Shown: positions 1 through 9,517, numbered from the stretch's first letter. The stretch: DNA of 35,795 nucleotides from JACDAN01 sp963827705 (GCA_963827705.1 CAWHBN010000003.1:1-35795); one strand, 5' to 3'. A program made the numbers and translations. The notes: generated by a model from the letters alone, not told the origin.

Positions 1-9
1 GGGGAGCCG

Positions 10-468
10 TTACATCGCCTCGACGAGCTGTTCCTGGAGCCAGGAGAGGTACGCGTAGAGCGCGAGCTCGGGCGCCCTCGGCGTGGTCTCGTCGAAGCCG
101 TCCCAGTCGAAGTCCTCGCTGATGTCGAGCCGGGTTCCGAGGACGAGCCGGGCGTCGTTGACCGCCCTGAGCCACGCGTCGGCCTCGTCGCTCGTGAGGA
201 GGTCGCGGCCGGCCGTCTCGGCGAGCAGGTCGAAGCTCTTCTCACGCCCGGTCACGAGCTGGTCCCGCGTGAGCTCGCGGTAGTCACGCTCTTGGGAGGG
301 ATCGTCGTGGGCGGTCGGGAAGAGTCGCCGGAGCGAGGGGTCCTCCGGCTCTTCGCGGAGCAGCTCACGCAGCTCCTCGGCGACCTGGCGGAGCAGTCCG
401 CGCTCCTCCTCGGCGAGGTCGAGACGGACGGTGCCGTCCGGCCCGCGCCGGATCGAGCTTCGGAACAT
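10..468 (-). CDS. DUF2017 family protein
   Basis: The 152-residue acidic protein has the features of DUF2017, an actinobacterial family of unknown function usually found beside clpS. It is mostly helical and charged, with no membrane segment or signal peptide, so it is probably cytoplasmic. It includes the FPTAHDDP and FDWDGFDE stretches. I start it at the ATG at 468, which shares one base with the TGA of clpS (TGATG), giving direct translational coupling. A GTG at 492 would add eight residues inside clpS and is less likely. It is the last gene of a three-gene minus-strand unit. A role linked to ClpS or the Clp protease is inferred from the neighbourhood only. Confidence 0.85.
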   Translation of the reverse strand: MFRSSIRRGPDGTVRLDLAEEERGLLRQVAEELRELLREEPEDPSLRRLFPTAHDDPSQERDYRELTRDQLVTGREKSFDLLAETAGRDLLTSDEADAWLRAVNDARLVLGTRLDISEDFDWDGFDETTPRAPELALYAYLSWLQEQLVEAM

Positions 469-764
469 CAGTCCTGCTGCATCGTCGCCCACAGCCCGTA
501 GGCGTGGAGCCGGGCGACGTCGAGCTCGGCCTTCTCGCGAGTGCCGGCCGCGACGACGGACTTGCCCTCGTTGTGAACCTGGAGCATCAGCTTCGTCGCG
601 TGCTCGAGCGTGTAGCCGAAGAGCTTCTGGAAGACGAGAGTCACGTAGGACATCAGGTTGATCGGGTCGTTCCAGACGATCACGACCCAGGGGCGGTCGT
701 ACTCGGGCTCGTCGACCTCGCTGGGCTGTTCGACCTCGACCTCGGCGGGAGCCAGCGTTGTCAC
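468..764 (-). CDS. clpS: ATP-dependent Clp protease adaptor ClpS
   Basis: The 98-residue protein is a ClpS adaptor, which delivers N-degron substrates to the Clp ATPase. After an acidic N-terminal tail of about 22 residues comes the folded domain with WVVIVWNDPINLMSYV, containing the N-D-P motif of the substrate pocket, and later VHNEGKSVV. Length and order are normal for the family. The GTG start lies 2 nt after the stop of the upstream oxidoreductase, and its stop overlaps the ATG of DUF2017, so all three are probably translated from one message. The acidic N-terminal tail is typical of actinobacterial ClpS. Confidence 0.95.
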   Translation of the reverse strand: MTTLAPAEVEVEQPSEVDEPEYDRPWVVIVWNDPINLMSYVTLVFQKLFGYTLEHATKLMLQVHNEGKSVVAAGTREKAELDVARLHAYGLWATMQQD

Positions 765-766
765 GC

Positions 767-1396
767 TCAGTCGAGAATCTTCAGCGCGGTGTCGAAGCCT
801 GCGCCGAGCGGCTTCTGCGCGGCCATATGCAAAAAGGTCGCATTCTCGAGCTGCCGCGCGCGACGGAGCGGGCCGAGGTCGATCGGCCGCATGCCGCCGC
901 CTTCGATCAGGGCCGCGACCTGCAGCTTCGCGTCCTCGTCGTCGCCCGCCATCGGGACGTCAAGCGGGACGCCGTTCTTCTCGCCGGTCTGAAGCGTGCG
1001 AGCGAAGGTCGTGCAGAACGCCTTCACGACCTTGGTGCCTTCCGGCAGGAGCTTCTGGACCTCCTCGGCGGCCGAGCTGTCGCCGGGGACGACGAACCCG
1101 TCCATCGTGTCCCAGTCGAGCGGGACGGAGATCTCGACGACGACCTTGTCTCCCAGCTGGTCGCGGTACTGCTCGACGGCCTCCGCGATCGACGCGTAGT
1201 AGAGGGCGAGCACGACGAGGTCGCCTCCGATCGGGCCGTCCGGCTCGACGGCCGTCGCGCCGCCGCCCAGCTCCGCGGCCAGCGCCTGTGCGTCCTCCGG
1301 GTTGCGGTCGATGACCTCGACCGAGTGCCCGCCCGCGACCGCTCGCATGCCGATTCCGCGGCCCATGTTCCCGGCGCCGATGATCGTGACCTTCAC
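767..1396 (-). CDS. NAD(P)-binding oxidoreductase, F420-dependent NADP reductase-like
   Basis: The 209-residue protein starts with a Rossmann motif (MKVTIIGAGNMGRGIG) followed by an acidic and basic pair (EVIDRNPED) for the dinucleotide. The centre holds PLDWDTMDGF and KVVKAFCTTFA, which resemble the coenzyme F420:NADP oxidoreductase family (NpdG/FNO). The likely role is hydride transfer between NADP(H) and reduced F420, or a related imine or ketone reduction; the substrate cannot be read from sequence. It starts at GTG with GGAG immediately upstream. It is the first gene of the minus-strand unit with clpS and DUF2017 and is divergent from the MFS gene. The family call is firm, the reaction less so. 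Confidence 0.75.
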   Translation of the reverse strand: MKVTIIGAGNMGRGIGMRAVAGGHSVEVIDRNPEDAQALAAELGGGATAVEPDGPIGGDLVVLALYYASIAEAVEQYRDQLGDKVVVEISVPLDWDTMDGFVVPGDSSAAEEVQKLLPEGTKVVKAFCTTFARTLQTGEKNGVPLDVPMAGDDEDAKLQVAALIEGGGMRPIDLGPLRRARQLENATFLHMAAQKPLGAGFDTALKILD

Positions 1397-1454
1397 TCCG
1401 GAACCATGCCTGAAGGCGGCCCGTGTGGGTCGTTAATACATCTTTCTCTATCAC

Positions 1455-1460
1455 TAGAGT
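1455..1460 (+). promoter_or_regulatory. -10 hexamer TAGAGT of MFS gene
   Basis: TAGAGT lies 6 nt before the ATG at 1467, so the transcript probably starts at or next to the start codon. The same string TAGAGTCTCGGG precedes etfB at 17014. No clear -35 was identified. Confidence 0.5.
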
Positions 1461-1466
1461 CTCGGG

Positions 1467-2687
1467 ATGCTCGGGCGGCTGCTCAGGCTGATCTGGGGCG
1501 ACGACGTCGAGCGGGCGCTGCGGCCGATCCTCATCGTCGGGTTCGCCGGCTCACTGGCCGGGTCCGCCGCCTGGACGTTCATCGGGATCTGGGCGGTCGA
1601 CGAGCTCGACGCCACATCGGCGCAGCTCGGCGTCTACTTCGTGATCGCCGCAGCACTGTCGGCGACGACGGGGTACGGAGGCGGCTACGTCTCGGACCAT
1701 CTCGGCCGGCGTCCGGTGATCCTGTTCGGCTGGACGGCCGTTTCGCTCGTGCCGCTCACCTGGGTGCTCGTCGACGACTTCACGGCCGCCATTCCGCTGC
1801 TCCTGCTCACGTCGCTGTTCGCGCCGACGGCGATGGCGGCCACGCAGGCGCTCGTCGCGGACGTGACCCCGCCCGAGCGGCATGAGCACGCCTACGCCTC
1901 CCTTCGTGTCTCGAACAACCTCGGCGTCACGCTCGGGCCGCCGGTGGGCGGTGCGCTGCTGCTCACGAGTGACTACGACGTCCTCTGGATCGGCGTCGCG
2001 ATGCTGGGAGCCGTGACGACGGTGCTGGCGTGGCGCCTGATCCCGCACCGCGGTGAGTTCACGCCCGAGGAGCCGCCCGGACGAGGATCGTTCGGCGTCA
2101 TCCGGCGGGACGGCGCGTTCCTGCTGTTCCTCGTCGCGATGGTGCTGGCGCACCTCGTCTACTTCGCCTTCGAGGCGGTGCTCCCGATCTCCGCCGTCGA
2201 CTCCTACGGGCTGACGCCCGCGGCGTGGGGATTCCTGGTCATCATCAACCCGGCGCTCGTGACGATCTTCCAGCTGCGGCTGACGCGCCGCGTGGAGCGG
2301 TTCCCGGCCGCGCCGAAGTTCGCGCTCGCGATGATCCTGATGGGCTGGCCGTTCCTGCTCCTCTCGGTGAACGCCTCGATCGCGATCCTGGCGCTCGTCA
2401 TCCTGATCTTCGTCGTCGGCGAGATGCTCTGGATCCCGACGTCGCAGGCGATCGCCGCCGGGCTCGCGCCGGCCGACCTCCGCGGCGCGTACATGGGCGC
2501 CTTCTCGAGCACGTCCTCGGTGGGCTTCGCGCTCGGCCCCTTCCTCGGCCTCCAGGTGCGAGGCGAGTTCGGCGACTCCGCGATGTGGGGCTTCTTCGCC
2601 GGCGCGGCCGTGGTCGGTGCCATCCTCGGCGTCATCGCCTGCCGTTACGCGTTCGAGATCCGGAAGGCGCGCCTAGCCGCTGCGTAA
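1467..2687 (+). CDS. Major facilitator superfamily transporter
   Basis: The 406-residue protein has about twelve hydrophobic segments in the two halves expected of an MFS carrier. The loop after the second segment carries motif A (GGYVSDHLGRRPV), and RVSNNLGVTLGPPVGG resembles the motif C region of drug/H+ antiporters. A basic linker near residue 195-215 (PHRGEFTPEEPP) separates the halves. The substrate is unknown, but drug or metabolite efflux driven by proton exchange is most likely. The start codon is directly downstream of a TAGAGT hexamer, suggesting a leaderless message. It is a single gene with divergent and convergent minus-strand neighbours; its end overlaps that of the NYN-domain gene by 15 nt. 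Confidence 0.85.
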   Translation: MLGRLLRLIWGDDVERALRPILIVGFAGSLAGSAAWTFIGIWAVDELDATSAQLGVYFVIAAALSATTGYGGGYVSDHLGRRPVILFGWTAVSLVPLTWVLVDDFTAAIPLLLLTSLFAPTAMAATQALVADVTPPERHEHAYASLRVSNNLGVTLGPPVGGALLLTSDYDVLWIGVAMLGAVTTVLAWRLIPHRGEFTPEEPPGRGSFGVIRRDGAFLLFLVAMVLAHLVYFAFEAVLPISAVDSYGLTPAAWGFLVIINPALVTIFQLRLTRRVERFPAAPKFALAMILMGWPFLLLSVNASIAILALVILIFVVGEMLWIPTSQAIAAGLAPADLRGAYMGAFSSTSSVGFALGPFLGLQVRGEFGDSAMWGFFAGAAVVGAILGVIACRYAFEIRKARLAAA

Positions 2688-2963
2688 CTCGCGGGCGAAG
2701 GAGCCGCCGCCAATCACCCGGTCCGCCTTCGCCGCCGCCCGTTCACGCAGACCCCGGTCTGACGTAACGAGCCAGTAAGGGCCGTCGAGTTCCGCAGCCT
2801 CCCGCGCGATTCGGTCGTCGGCCGTCTCGGTGCCCTCCCAGATCAAGCGAGCTTCCACGCCCTCGCGCCCGGCCCAGCGCTCGACCAGCTGAGTCAGTTC
2901 GTCGCGCCGGATGTTCGGCCAGAGCGAACGCCGCACGTTCTCGGCGTCGACGAAAACGGTCAG
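2673..2963 (-). CDS. NYN/PIN-like RNase domain protein (YacP-like), apparent CTG start
   Basis: About 96 residues starting (M)TVFVDAENVRRSLWPN, with later DDRIAREA and WLVTSDRGLRERA. This is the acidic-residue pattern of small NYN/PIN-type nucleases (D-A-E-N near the N-terminus, T-S-D near the C-terminus). It probably cleaves RNA. The frame has no ATG, GTG or TTG before the catalytic Asp; the first usable codon is CTG at 2963-2961, overlapping the TGA stop of the sigma factor as CTGA. A GTG six codons after the Asp would remove the active site. Translation is therefore probably coupled to the sigma gene through a CTG start. It is shorter than classical YacP (about 170 residues). Its stop lies inside the end of the MFS gene. 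Confidence 0.65.
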   Translation of the reverse strand: MTVFVDAENVRRSLWPNIRRDELTQLVERWAGREGVEARLIWEGTETADDRIAREAAELDGPYWLVTSDRGLRERAAAKADRVIGGGSFARELRSG

Positions 2964-3994
2964 GCGGCTCGAAGCGCCTCGACCTCGCGGTTGATCGCGA
3001 GGCGCTCCAGCGCCCTGGCCTCGAGTTGGCGGACCCGCTCGCGCGTGAGGCCGAGGTGGCGGCCGATCTCCTCCAGTGACTGCGGGCTGCCGTCGCCGTT
3101 GAGCCCGTAGCGGAGCTTGACGACCTCCTGCTCGCGTTCGGGCAGGGTCTCGACGGCGCGGCGGAGGACGTCCTGCTCCAGACTGACCTGGATCAGCTCC
3201 TCGGCCGGCGCCTCGTCGCCGGCAAAGAGGTCGCCGTACGATGCGTCGCCCTCGCCAACCGGTTTGTCGAGGCTCGTGACGGCGCGGGCAGCCTCGCGTA
3301 CCTCTCGCACCTGCTTCAGCGGCAGCTTGGAGGCCTGCGAGACTTCCTCCTCGGTCGGCGCGCGGCCCAGCTTGGCGACGAGCTCGCGCTCGGCGCGGGC
3401 GATCTTGCGCTCGCGGTCGACGATGTGGACAGGGATGCGGATCTCGCGCGCCTTGTTCGCGACGCCGCGCTGCACGGCCTGCCGGATCCACCAGGTCGCG
3501 TAGGTCGAGAACTTGAAGCCTCGGCGCCAGTCGAACTTCTCGACGGCGCGGATCAGGCCGATGATCCCCTCCTGGATCAGGTCGAGCAGCGACAGGCCAT
3601 GGCCCTGGTACTTCTTCGCGATCGAGACGACGAGCCGGAGGTTCGAGTTGATCATCCGCTCTTTCGCCTCGCGGTCGCCGCGCTCGATCCGCTTCGCGAG
3701 CTCGACCTCCTCCTCGGCGGTCAGGAGCTCGTACCTGCCGACCTCGTTCAGGAACAGCTGCAGCGCGTCCGTGGTCGAGTGGGCGAGATCGCCGTTCACG
3801 TATGTCGAGTCGGTCGCCGACCGTCCGCAGTCGTCCGAGAGCTCGATCCCGCGCTCCTGGATGTCCTGGTACAGGCGCTCCACGTCGTCCTCGTCGAGAC
3901 CCGCTTCCTCGATGGTGCGCGAGACCTCCGAGAGCTCGAGGCACCCCTCTCGCTCGCCGAGCTCCATCAGCGCGGTGACCTGCTCGTCAGCCAT
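2960..3994 (-). CDS. sigA: RNA polymerase sigma factor, RpoD/SigA type
   Basis: The 344-residue sigma-70 protein has a region 1.1-like helical N-terminus (residues 1-55), region 1.2 (TTDALQLFLNEVG), region 2 with the core and -10 binding stretch (NLRLVVSIAKKYQG, LIQEGIIGLIRAVEKFD, STYATWWIRQAV), region 3, and region 4 with the -35 helix-turn-helix (SLEEIGRHLGLTRERVRQ). This is the architecture of a primary or principal-like sigma factor. Whether it is the housekeeping factor or a close paralogue cannot be decided from one window. ATG at 3994 lies 5 nt from a TACCCT hexamer on the same strand. It is divergent from the DUF1206 gene and coupled at its end to the NYN nuclease gene. Confidence 0.9.
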   Translation of the reverse strand: MADEQVTALMELGEREGCLELSEVSRTIEEAGLDEDDVERLYQDIQERGIELSDDCGRSATDSTYVNGDLAHSTTDALQLFLNEVGRYELLTAEEEVELAKRIERGDREAKERMINSNLRLVVSIAKKYQGHGLSLLDLIQEGIIGLIRAVEKFDWRRGFKFSTYATWWIRQAVQRGVANKAREIRIPVHIVDRERKIARAERELVAKLGRAPTEEEVSQASKLPLKQVREVREAARAVTSLDKPVGEGDASYGDLFAGDEAPAEELIQVSLEQDVLRRAVETLPEREQEVVKLRYGLNGDGSPQSLEEIGRHLGLTRERVRQLEARALERLAINREVEALRAA

Positions 3995-3999
3995 GTCAC

Positions 4000-4005
4000 A
4001 GGGTA
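4000..4005 (-). promoter_or_regulatory. -10 hexamer TACCCT of sigma factor gene
   Basis: On the minus strand TACCCT ends 5 nt before the ATG of the sigma gene, a leaderless spacing. It lies back to back with the promoter of the divergent DUF1206 gene. Confidence 0.4.
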
Positions 4006-4043
4006 CGTACCACCTGGCCGTAGTCGAGAAACGCGCGACGTCG

Positions 4044-4049
4044 TATTGT
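4044..4049 (+). promoter_or_regulatory. -10 hexamer TATTGT of DUF1206 gene
   Basis: TATTGT ends 9 nt before the GTG at 4059, so the leader is at most a few bases. No Shine-Dalgarno is seen. Confidence 0.4.
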
Positions 4050-4058
4050 CCCCCGGCC

Positions 4059-4878
4059 GTGGTCGACGTAAGCCAGCAAGCAAAGGACGTTGCGCGCGGC
4101 CCGTTCGGTGAGGCGGTGGCGCGGTGGGGCCTGGTCTCGAAGGGTGCGCTCTACCTCCTCGTCGGCGTGATCGCGGCGGACGTGGCGATCGGCGGCGGTG
4201 AGCGGCTTCGGGATCGCGGCGGCGCCGTCTCGGCCGTCGCGGACACCTGGTACGGGAAGGTCCTCGTAGTCCTCGTGGCGATCGGTCTCGCGGGGTACGC
4301 GGCGTGGCGGTTCGCCCAGGGCGTTCTCGGGCGGCCGCTCGAGGGAGGCAAGAAGGAGAGCTGGTGGAAGCGCATCGGCTACTTCGCGCGCTCGGGCTGG
4401 TACCTGTTTCTGCTCTGGGTCGTCCTCTCGGCACTGGCCGGCGCCGACGAGGAGAGTGGCTCCAGGGAAGAGGACCGTGCGACGGCCCGGGTCATGGACT
4501 GGCCGCTCGGACGGTGGATCGTAGGCGCCGTCGGGCTCGCGATCCTCGGCGCCGGCGTCTTCAACTACTGGCGCGGAATCACGCAGAGCTTCAAGAAGAA
4601 GCTGAAGCTGCGGAAGATGAGCGAGCTCGAGGAGAAGGTGTTCACGATCGTCGGCATGGTCGGCCACATCGCCCGCGGCACCGTCTTCGGGCTGATCGGG
4701 TTCTTCCTCATGAAGGCGGCGTGGGACTACGACCCCGAGGAGGCGGTGGGGCTCGACGGGGCGCTGTCGAAGATCCTCCAGGAGGATTACGGGGACACGA
4801 TGCTCGGGATCGTCTCGGCCGGGCCTGATCGCCTACGGCCTCTACTGCTTCGTGGAGGCTCGGTACCGCGAAGTCTGA
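4059..4878 (+). CDS. DUF1206 membrane protein (single-base frameshift near the end)
   Basis: About 272 residues if one extra base is removed. The protein has paired hydrophobic segments in three repeats (GALYLLVGVIAADVAIGGG, then GWYLFLLWVVLSAL, then GTVFGLIGFFLMKAAW), typical of DUF1206, a family of six-helix membrane proteins of unknown function. The frame breaks in the G run at 4821-4823: deleting one G restores the expected family ending GLIAYGLYCFVEARYREV and a TGA at 4876. As read, the frame would run on into unrelated sequence. The last 37 nt overlap the end of the convergent PAP2 gene. A sequencing or assembly error is the simplest reason for the break. GTG start, probably leaderless. 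Confidence 0.8.
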
Positions 4879-5543
4879 CGCCGTGTCCTGAGGCGCAGCC
4901 TCAGGTGGAGGAGGACGACGCAGAGCGCGACCCAGGCGAGTCCGAGGCTGAACCCGGCGATGACGTCGCTGAGGTAGTGCACGCCGAGGTAGAGGCGGCT
5001 GAACCCGATCAACAGGATGAGCCCGGCGGCCGCAGCGAGGATTCCGATCTGCCGCCGCCTCGTGGCAGCATGCCGGGCCGCGATGTAGCCGATCGTCCCG
5101 TAGACGGCGAGCGAGACGGAGGCGTGGCCGCTCGGGAAGGAGTACGTGCTCTCGGTCGCGAGCGGGTCGGGGAAGAACGGCCGCTCGCGCTCGAACCCGA
5201 GCTTGAGCCCGAACGTGAGGATCTGGGCGCCGAACGCGGCGAGCAGCAGCAGCTCCAGCTCTGACGTCAGCCGTTTTCGGGCGAGCACGATCGCCGCGAC
5301 GAGAGTCACCGCGGCGAGCACCGGGACATTCCCGAGTCGGGTGACGTTCTCGAAGAACGTCGTCCAGCCGTCGGTCGCGTGTTCGTGGAGCCAGGCCGCG
5401 AACCGCGTGTCGAGATGCGTGTCGCCTTCCGAGAGCTCCTCGACCGTGAGCCCGAAGATCCAGGCGCCGAGCGTGAGAACGACGATTCCGCCGAGGAGCT
5501 CGAGGCCCAGGACGTTGACGAACCTGGCGACTCGGGCAGGCAT
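4842..5543 (-). CDS. PAP2 family membrane phosphatase
   Basis: The 233-residue membrane protein has the three PAP2 signature motifs: KLGFERERP (K-x6-R-P), YSFPSGHAS (P-S-G-H) and SRLYLGVHYLSD (S-R-x5-H-x3-D). The histidines carry out phosphotransfer, so it should hydrolyse a lipid phosphate such as undecaprenyl pyrophosphate or phosphatidate at the membrane. Six hydrophobic segments surround the motifs. I start it at the ATG at 5543 (MPARVARFVNVLG); the open frame extends further upstream but lies over the divergent thiolase gene. A TAACAA hexamer lies 7 nt upstream. The basic C-terminal tail overlaps the end of the DUF1206 gene. Confidence 0.88.
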   Translation of the reverse strand: MPARVARFVNVLGLELLGGIVVLTLGAWIFGLTVEELSEGDTHLDTRFAAWLHEHATDGWTTFFENVTRLGNVPVLAAVTLVAAIVLARKRLTSELELLLLAAFGAQILTFGLKLGFERERPFFPDPLATESTYSFPSGHASVSLAVYGTIGYIAARHAATRRRQIGILAAAAGLILLIGFSRLYLGVHYLSDVIAGFSLGLAWVALCVVLLHLRLRLRTRRQTSRYRASTKQ

Positions 5544-5550
5544 CGGGCCA

Positions 5551-5560
5551 TTGTTACCCT
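5551..5560. promoter_or_regulatory. Bidirectional -10 region, thiolase and PAP2
   Basis: TACCCT on the plus strand (5555-5560) ends 8 nt before the thiolase ATG. TAACAA on the minus strand (5556-5551) ends 7 nt before the PAP2 ATG. The two hexamers overlap, so the polymerase sites should compete. Confidence 0.4.
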
Positions 5561-5568
5561 CATCCCGA

Positions 5569-6717
<1,149 letters not shown>

Positions 6718-6753
6718 TCCCGTTTACACCGCATTGACCCGGAAGGGCGATCT

Positions 6754-7494
6754 TTAGCGACCAGAGAGAAAGTCGAGAATCAAGTGAGAGAGCTCTTCAG
6801 GCGCCCGCCAGGGAATCATGTGATCGGCCTCCTCGATTACGGCCGAGCGAGCATCGGGAATCTCCCGGGCGAGCCGATCTCCGATCTCGTTGATCGCGCG
6901 GACGTCCCGGCCCCCCGTGATCACCAGAGTGGGAGCGGTTATGCCGCTCACCCGCTCGGCGACGGGCTCGTCGGTGGCCGGGTCCTCGCTGTTCGACCAA
7001 ACAGCGTTCTCGACGAACATCGCCCGTAGCTCGGGGTCGGCGCCCATCGGCGCCCACACCTCCATGTCGAGCTCGGCCATGGCCGGCCAGTCGTCGTCGG
7101 CCTCGGCCCGCTCCCAGCGCGCGATCTGCTCGGGCGTCCACCCGACGTCGAGCTGAACGCCCGGCAGGCCGGAGCCGAGCAGGATCAGCGCGGAGACGCG
7201 TTCCGGGCGCTCGACCGCAGTAGCGAGCGAGATGTTCCCGCCCCGCGAGGCTCCCCCCAACGCAGCCTCCTCCAGGCCGGCCGCGTCGAGAACCGCGACG
7301 AGGTCGTCGACGAGCGAGTACGGCCCGTCAGGCTTGGGCGAGCGCCCGAAGCCGCGCTGGTCGTACCGGATCACGCGGTGGCGCTCCGCAAGGAGCGGCA
7401 CGACCGGCTCCCAGATCCGCGAGTCGACGACGCCCTCGTGCAGGAGGACGAGTGGGGGCCCCTCGCCGGTCTCGTCGTACCAGAGGTCGGTCAC
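6754..7494 (-). CDS. Alpha/beta hydrolase
   Basis: The 246-residue alpha/beta-hydrolase-fold protein has the nucleophile elbow G-A-S-R-G with Ser83, an Asp in VITGGRDVRA and a His in EEADHMIPW completing the triad. The LLHEG stretch forms the oxyanion region. It resembles small soluble esterases, lactonases or C-C hydrolases; the substrate cannot be deduced. GTG start, with TAACGT 8 nt upstream. It is divergent from the 3-hydroxyacyl-CoA dehydrogenase gene with a 26-nt gap, so the two share a compact promoter, which hints at joint expression. Confidence 0.85.
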   Translation of the reverse strand: MTDLWYDETGEGPPLVLLHEGVVDSRIWEPVVPLLAERHRVIRYDQRGFGRSPKPDGPYSLVDDLVAVLDAAGLEEAALGGASRGGNISLATAVERPERVSALILLGSGLPGVQLDVGWTPEQIARWERAEADDDWPAMAELDMEVWAPMGADPELRAMFVENAVWSNSEDPATDEPVAERVSGITAPTLVITGGRDVRAINEIGDRLAREIPDARSAVIEEADHMIPWRAPEELSHLILDFLSGR

Positions 7495-7502
7495 TGCGGT
7501 TG

Positions 7503-7512
7503 ACGTTAGCCT
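7503..7512. promoter_or_regulatory. Overlapping divergent -10 hexamers
   Basis: TAGCCT (7507-7512, plus) ends 8 nt before the GTG of the dehydrogenase. TAACGT (7508-7503, minus) ends 8 nt before the GTG of the hydrolase. The two -10 elements share two bases, so only one direction can fire at a time. Confidence 0.45.
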
Positions 7513-7520
7513 GCCGCGGC

Positions 7521-8354
7521 GTGGAGTTCGAGCATGTCCTCGTCGTCGGCGCCGGCCAGATGGGCGGCGGCATCGCGCAGGTCGCGGCTTCCGCGGGCTG
7601 CGGGGTCTCGTTACACGACGCCGCGCCGGGGGCGACCGACAAGGCGCTCGAGACGATCCGACGCAGCGCCGCCAAGCTCGCGGAGAAGGGGGGACCCGAT
7701 CCCGACGAGGTGCTCGGTCGCATCGAGCCCGTCGACGACCTCGTCCCAGCCGACCTGATGGTCGAGGCCGTCGTCGAGGACATCTCCGTCAAGGAGGACA
7801 TCTTCCGGCGGGCGGATGCGACGCTGCCGGTCGAGGCGGTCCTCGCCTCGAACACCTCGTCGATCCCGATCGGCTCGCTCGCTGCCGTCACGGGCCGGCC
7901 GGACAAGGTCATCGGCATGCATTTCTTCAATCCCGTGCCGGTCCTGAAGCTCGTCGAGGTGATCCGCGGCCGCGAGACCTCGGACGAGACGGCCCGCTCG
8001 GTCGTCGCCTTCGCCGAGGAGCTCGGGAAGGTTCCGGCTCAGGCCAACGACTTCCCCGGGTTCGTCTCCAACCGGATCCTGATGCCGTTCATCAACGAGG
8101 CCGTGTGGGCGCTCTACACCGGAGTCGCCGAGCCAGAGGCGATCGACACCATCGCCAAGCTCGGCTTCGCGCACCCGATGGGGCCGCTCGCCCTCGCGGA
8201 CCTGATCGGGCTCGACACGTGCGTCGCGATCATGGAGGTGCTCCACGAGGGGCTCGGCGACGGCAAGTACGCCCCCTGTCCGCTGCTCCGCGAGCACGTG
8301 GCCGCCGGGCGACTCGGCCGGAAGTCCGGCGAGGGCTTCTACAGTTACTCGTAG
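7521..8354 (+). CDS. 3-hydroxyacyl-CoA dehydrogenase (3-hydroxybutyryl-CoA type)
   Basis: The 277-residue protein has the Rossmann motif VVGAGQMGGGIAQVAA, the NAD-domain NTSSIPIGSLA segment, the catalytic His in GMHFFNPVPVLKLVEV, and the C-terminal helical domain (NDFPGFVSNRILMPFINEA, HPMGPLALADLIGLD). This is the single-domain FadB2/Hbd type, which oxidises 3-hydroxybutyryl-CoA to acetoacetyl-CoA with NAD(P)+. GTG at 7521 matches the family N-terminus and lies 8 nt from TAGCCT. The stop overlaps the GTG of the acyl-CoA dehydrogenase by one base (TAGTG), so the two are coupled. Confidence 0.93.
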   Translation: MEFEHVLVVGAGQMGGGIAQVAASAGCGVSLHDAAPGATDKALETIRRSAAKLAEKGGPDPDEVLGRIEPVDDLVPADLMVEAVVEDISVKEDIFRRADATLPVEAVLASNTSSIPIGSLAAVTGRPDKVIGMHFFNPVPVLKLVEVIRGRETSDETARSVVAFAEELGKVPAQANDFPGFVSNRILMPFINEAVWALYTGVAEPEAIDTIAKLGFAHPMGPLALADLIGLDTCVAIMEVLHEGLGDGKYAPCPLLREHVAAGRLGRKSGEGFYSYS

Positions 8355-9517
8355 TGCACTTCGAGCTCACCGACGACCAGCGGCAGATCCAGGCGCTCAC
8401 ACGCGAGTTCGCGGACGCGGAGATTGCGCCGCACGCAGCGGACTGGGACCGCGATCACCATTTCCCGCGCGACCTCTACGCGAAGCTGGCCGAGCTGGGG
8501 CTGATGGGCGTGTGCGTCCCGGAGGAGTACGGCGGCGCAGGCGCGGACTTCCTCTCCTATGCCCTCGTGCTGGAGGAGCTCTCGCGTGCCGACGCCGGCG
8601 TGGGCGTCACGGTCGCGGTCCACACGAGTGCCTGCACGCTTCCGATCCTCGCCTTCGGGACCGACGAGCAGCGGTCGCGCTTCGTCCCGCCTCTCGCACG
8701 GGGTGAGGGCATCGGCGCCTTCGCCCTGACCGAGCCGGAGGCCGGATCCGACGCCGGCTCGCTTCGCACGAAGGCGGAGCCGAACGGCGACGGCTGGACG
8801 ATCACAGGCGCGAAGCAGTGGATCACGAACGGCGAGCACGCCTCGACCTTCTTGCTTTTCGCCCGCACGGACGCCGACACGCCGGGCGCAAAGGGCGTTT
8901 CCGCCTTCGTCCTCGACGCCGACCACGTCCGCGTCACGCGTGAGGAGGAGAAGCTCGGCCTCAACTCGTCGGTGACGAACGACATCGTCGTCGAGGGCGC
9001 CGAGGTCGGGCGCGACCGGCTCCTCCACGAGGAGGGCAAGGGTTTCACCGTCGCGATGGCGACGCTCGACGGCGGGCGGATCGGGATCGCGGCCCAGGCG
9101 CTCGGGATCGCGCAGGCGGCGTACGACGTCGCGCGCGAGTACGCGAAGGAGCGCCGCACCTTCGGGAAGGCGATCGGGGAGCACCAGGCGATTCAGTGGA
9201 AGCTCGCGGACATGACCACGGAGATCGACGCTGCGCGACTGCTCGTCTACCGGGCGGCGTGGCTGAAGGAGCAGGGACGGCCGCATACGGAGGAAGGGGC
9301 GAAGGCGAAGCTCTTCGCGTCGGAGATGGCCCGGCGACAGACGGCCGAGGCGATCCAGATCCTCGGCGGCTACGGCTACACGAAGGAGTTCCCGGTCGAG
9401 CGCTTCTACCGAGACGCGAAGATCACGGAGATCTACGAGGGCACGAGCGAGATCCAGCGGCTCGTCATCGCCAGGTCCGTGCTCGAGCTGAAGAAGCGCG
9501 AGCTGGCGGCGGGCTAG
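8354..9517 (+). CDS. Acyl-CoA dehydrogenase, short-chain type
   Basis: The 387-residue flavoenzyme has the usual family length. Visible are the FAD-binding ALTEPEAGSD and WITNGEHA segments, the RRTFGKAI and QILGGYGYTKEFPVER signatures, and catalytic Glu362 in EIYEGTSEIQR, the position used by short- and medium-chain enzymes. It introduces the trans-2 double bond, for example butyryl-CoA to crotonyl-CoA, and passes electrons to ETF, whose genes lie in this window. Starts at GTG overlapping the stop of the 3-hydroxyacyl-CoA dehydrogenase gene. A LigT-like frame follows directly. Confidence 0.93.
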   Translation: MHFELTDDQRQIQALTREFADAEIAPHAADWDRDHHFPRDLYAKLAELGLMGVCVPEEYGGAGADFLSYALVLEELSRADAGVGVTVAVHTSACTLPILAFGTDEQRSRFVPPLARGEGIGAFALTEPEAGSDAGSLRTKAEPNGDGWTITGAKQWITNGEHASTFLLFARTDADTPGAKGVSAFVLDADHVRVTREEEKLGLNSSVTNDIVVEGAEVGRDRLLHEEGKGFTVAMATLDGGRIGIAAQALGIAQAAYDVAREYAKERRTFGKAIGEHQAIQWKLADMTTEIDAARLLVYRAAWLKEQGRPHTEEGAKAKLFASEMARRQTAEAIQILGGYGYTKEFPVERFYRDAKITEIYEGTSEIQRLVIARSVLELKKRELAAG

